In this document: one piece after another, positions 11,906-12,874 of the stretch
How the letters are laid out: the number at the start of each line of letters is the position of its first letter
Position numbering within the stretch: the stretch's first letter is position 1
DNA from: Desulfobacteraceae bacterium
Lineage (GTDB): Bacteria; Desulfobacterota; Desulfobacteria; Desulfobacterales; Desulfobacteraceae
Assembly: GCA_030638935.1 (NCBI GenBank)
Contig: DAOWDR010000604.1
Coordinates: 1 to 12,874, forward strand
Reading direction: 5' to 3'
DNA: 12,874 nt
Position numbers and translations under genes: made by a program
The notes under the pieces: model-generated
The model's input: the letters and a program-made list of their open reading frames with translations, nothing else
Told to the model about the DNA's origin: nothing
Database searches by the model: none

Positions 11906-12874
11906 TTGGAAAATATATTGATCGTAGATGATGATCTTTCATTGCTTAAAATTCTCAAAATGAGGCTTGAGGTAGAAAAATACAGGGTCATAGATGTGTC
12001 GAATGGGTCGGATGCCCTGACAGCTTTGGGGAATGATTATTTTGACCTGGCCATCATTGATTATCAATTAAAAGATGAAAACGGGGTTGAACTGATGGAA
12101 TCCCTCAAGAAAATCAACCCGGAACTACAGGTGATCATATTGACGGCCTACGGCACCATTAAAAAGGCTGTGTCTGCAATGAAAAAAGGAGCCCACAGCT
12201 ATCTTACAAAGCCCTTTGAAGATTCCGAATTAATTCACCATGTAAAAGGGTGTCTTGAAAAAACTCAATTAAAAAGGGAGGTGGAAGAGCTGCGCACCAT
12301 GGTGTCTGAAAAGTATGGGTTTGAAAACATTATTGCCAAAGATGAAAAGATGAAAGCCGTCCTTAAAAAAATTGTCCGGGCCGGGGAGACCGATTCAAAT
12401 ATATTAATTGAGGGTGAGAGCGGTACTGGCAAAGAGCTGGTTGCAAAATCCATCCATGTGACAAGCGATAGGAAACAGGGCCCTTTTTTAGCCATCAATT
12501 GTGCTGCTATTCCTGAATCATTGTTTGAAAGTGAGCTTTTCGGTTTTAAAAAAGGGGCATTCACAGGTGCGGTAAAAAATAAAAAAGGTTTGTTGGAGCA
12601 GGCCCGGAACGGGACTTTTTTCTTTGACGAAATATCGGAAATATCAATTTCCATCCAGGCCAAACTTCTCAGAGTGTTGCAGGAAAATGAATTCTATCCC
12701 CTTGGTGGAAATGAAAAAATCAAATTTGAGGCCCGGATCATTGCCGCCACAAATCGAAATTTGATGGAGGAAGTATCCAAAGGAAATTTCAGAGAAGATC
12801 TTTATTACAGGATCCATGTCATACCAATAATGCTGCCTCCCTTAAGGGAACGGCGGGATTGTATTCCCATTCTG
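11906..12874 (+). CDS. Sigma54-dependent response regulator, GlrR/QseF-like (3' truncated)
   Basis: The first 323 residues of an NtrC-family regulator, cut by the window end. A receiver domain (1-120) has acidic pocket D8-D9, phospho-acceptor D52, T80 and K102. The AAA+ domain has Walker A GESGTGKE (170-177), the sigma54-contacting GAFTGA loop (217-222), Walker B FFFDE (238-242), and ATNR and LPPLRERR further on. When phosphorylated it should form a ring that opens sigma54 promoters. The family is usually about 440-470 residues, so roughly the last quarter including the DNA-binding helix-turn-helix is missing. The start is TTG 11906, with GGGA (11894-11897) eight bases upstream. Another TTG at 11882 is in frame but would add eight residues before the usual receiver start. 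It lies 47 bases after the lipoprotein gene with no terminator between, so it is in the same operon. Confidence 0.95.
   Translation, partial: MENILIVDDDLSLLKILKMRLEVEKYRVIDVSNGSDALTALGNDYFDLAIIDYQLKDENGVELMESLKKINPELQVIILTAYGTIKKAVSAMKKGAHSYLTKPFEDSELIHHVKGCLEKTQLKREVEELRTMVSEKYGFENIIAKDEKMKAVLKKIVRAGETDSNILIEGESGTGKELVAKSIHVTSDRKQGPFLAINCAAIPESLFESELFGFKKGAFTGAVKNKKGLLEQARNGTFFFDEISEISISIQAKLLRVLQENEFYPLGGNEKIKFEARIIAATNRNLMEEVSKGNFREDLYYRIHVIPIMLPPLRERRDCIPIL

Overview
The window looks like ordinary chromosome from a Gram-negative, probably a sulfate-reducing Desulfobacterota of the Desulfobacteraceae type. This is inferred from gene style only: a very large periplasmic-sensor histidine kinase, a sigma54 activator, an outer-membrane-type lipoprotein, moderate GC genes separated by AT-rich spacers, and frequent TTG starts. 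No rRNA, tRNA, CRISPR array or insertion sequence was seen.

Layout. (1) Positions 1-354 hold no convincing gene; the last 60 bases carry a good promoter and a candidate operator for an AT-rich type II toxin-antitoxin pair (355-860). Immediately after the toxin stop codon is a structured segment (861-949) that resembles an integron attC site, and a weaker look-alike lies upstream (212-326), so the pair may have arrived as a gene cassette. (2) An endonuclease/exonuclease/phosphatase-fold protein (1098-1868, +) converges on, and overlaps by 13 bp, a 999-residue Cache-HAMP-PAS histidine kinase (1856-4855, -) with no adjacent response regulator. (3) A 373-bp divergent spacer leads to hrpB (5229-7925, +), a DEAH-box helicase. 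It converges on ilvC (8042-9514, -), and the two share one strong bidirectional terminator at 7967-8006. (4) The ilvC-upstream spacer (9515-9882) contains a LysR/IlvY-like palindrome plus two half-sites at about 30-bp intervals, then a separate long inverted repeat and a sigma70 promoter for the next operon. (5) That operon (9883 to the right edge, +) encodes a HAMP histidine kinase, a lipoprotein whose gene starts inside the kinase gene, and a sigma54-dependent response regulator cut by the window end. The order kinase-lipoprotein-sigma54 regulator is that of the enterobacterial glrK-qseG-glrR (qseE-qseG-qseF) operon.

How the parts work together. The last operon is a complete envelope-signalling unit: membrane kinase, lipoprotein accessory and transcriptional output. 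IlvC is the second common step of branched-chain amino acid synthesis and seems controlled by a regulator encoded elsewhere. HrpB, the EEP protein and the orphan kinase are stand-alone genes. I do not see a clearly new biological system; the most interesting points are the cassette-like setting of the toxin-antitoxin pair, the GlrK-QseG-GlrR-like operon with its out-of-frame overlap, and the ilvC operator array.
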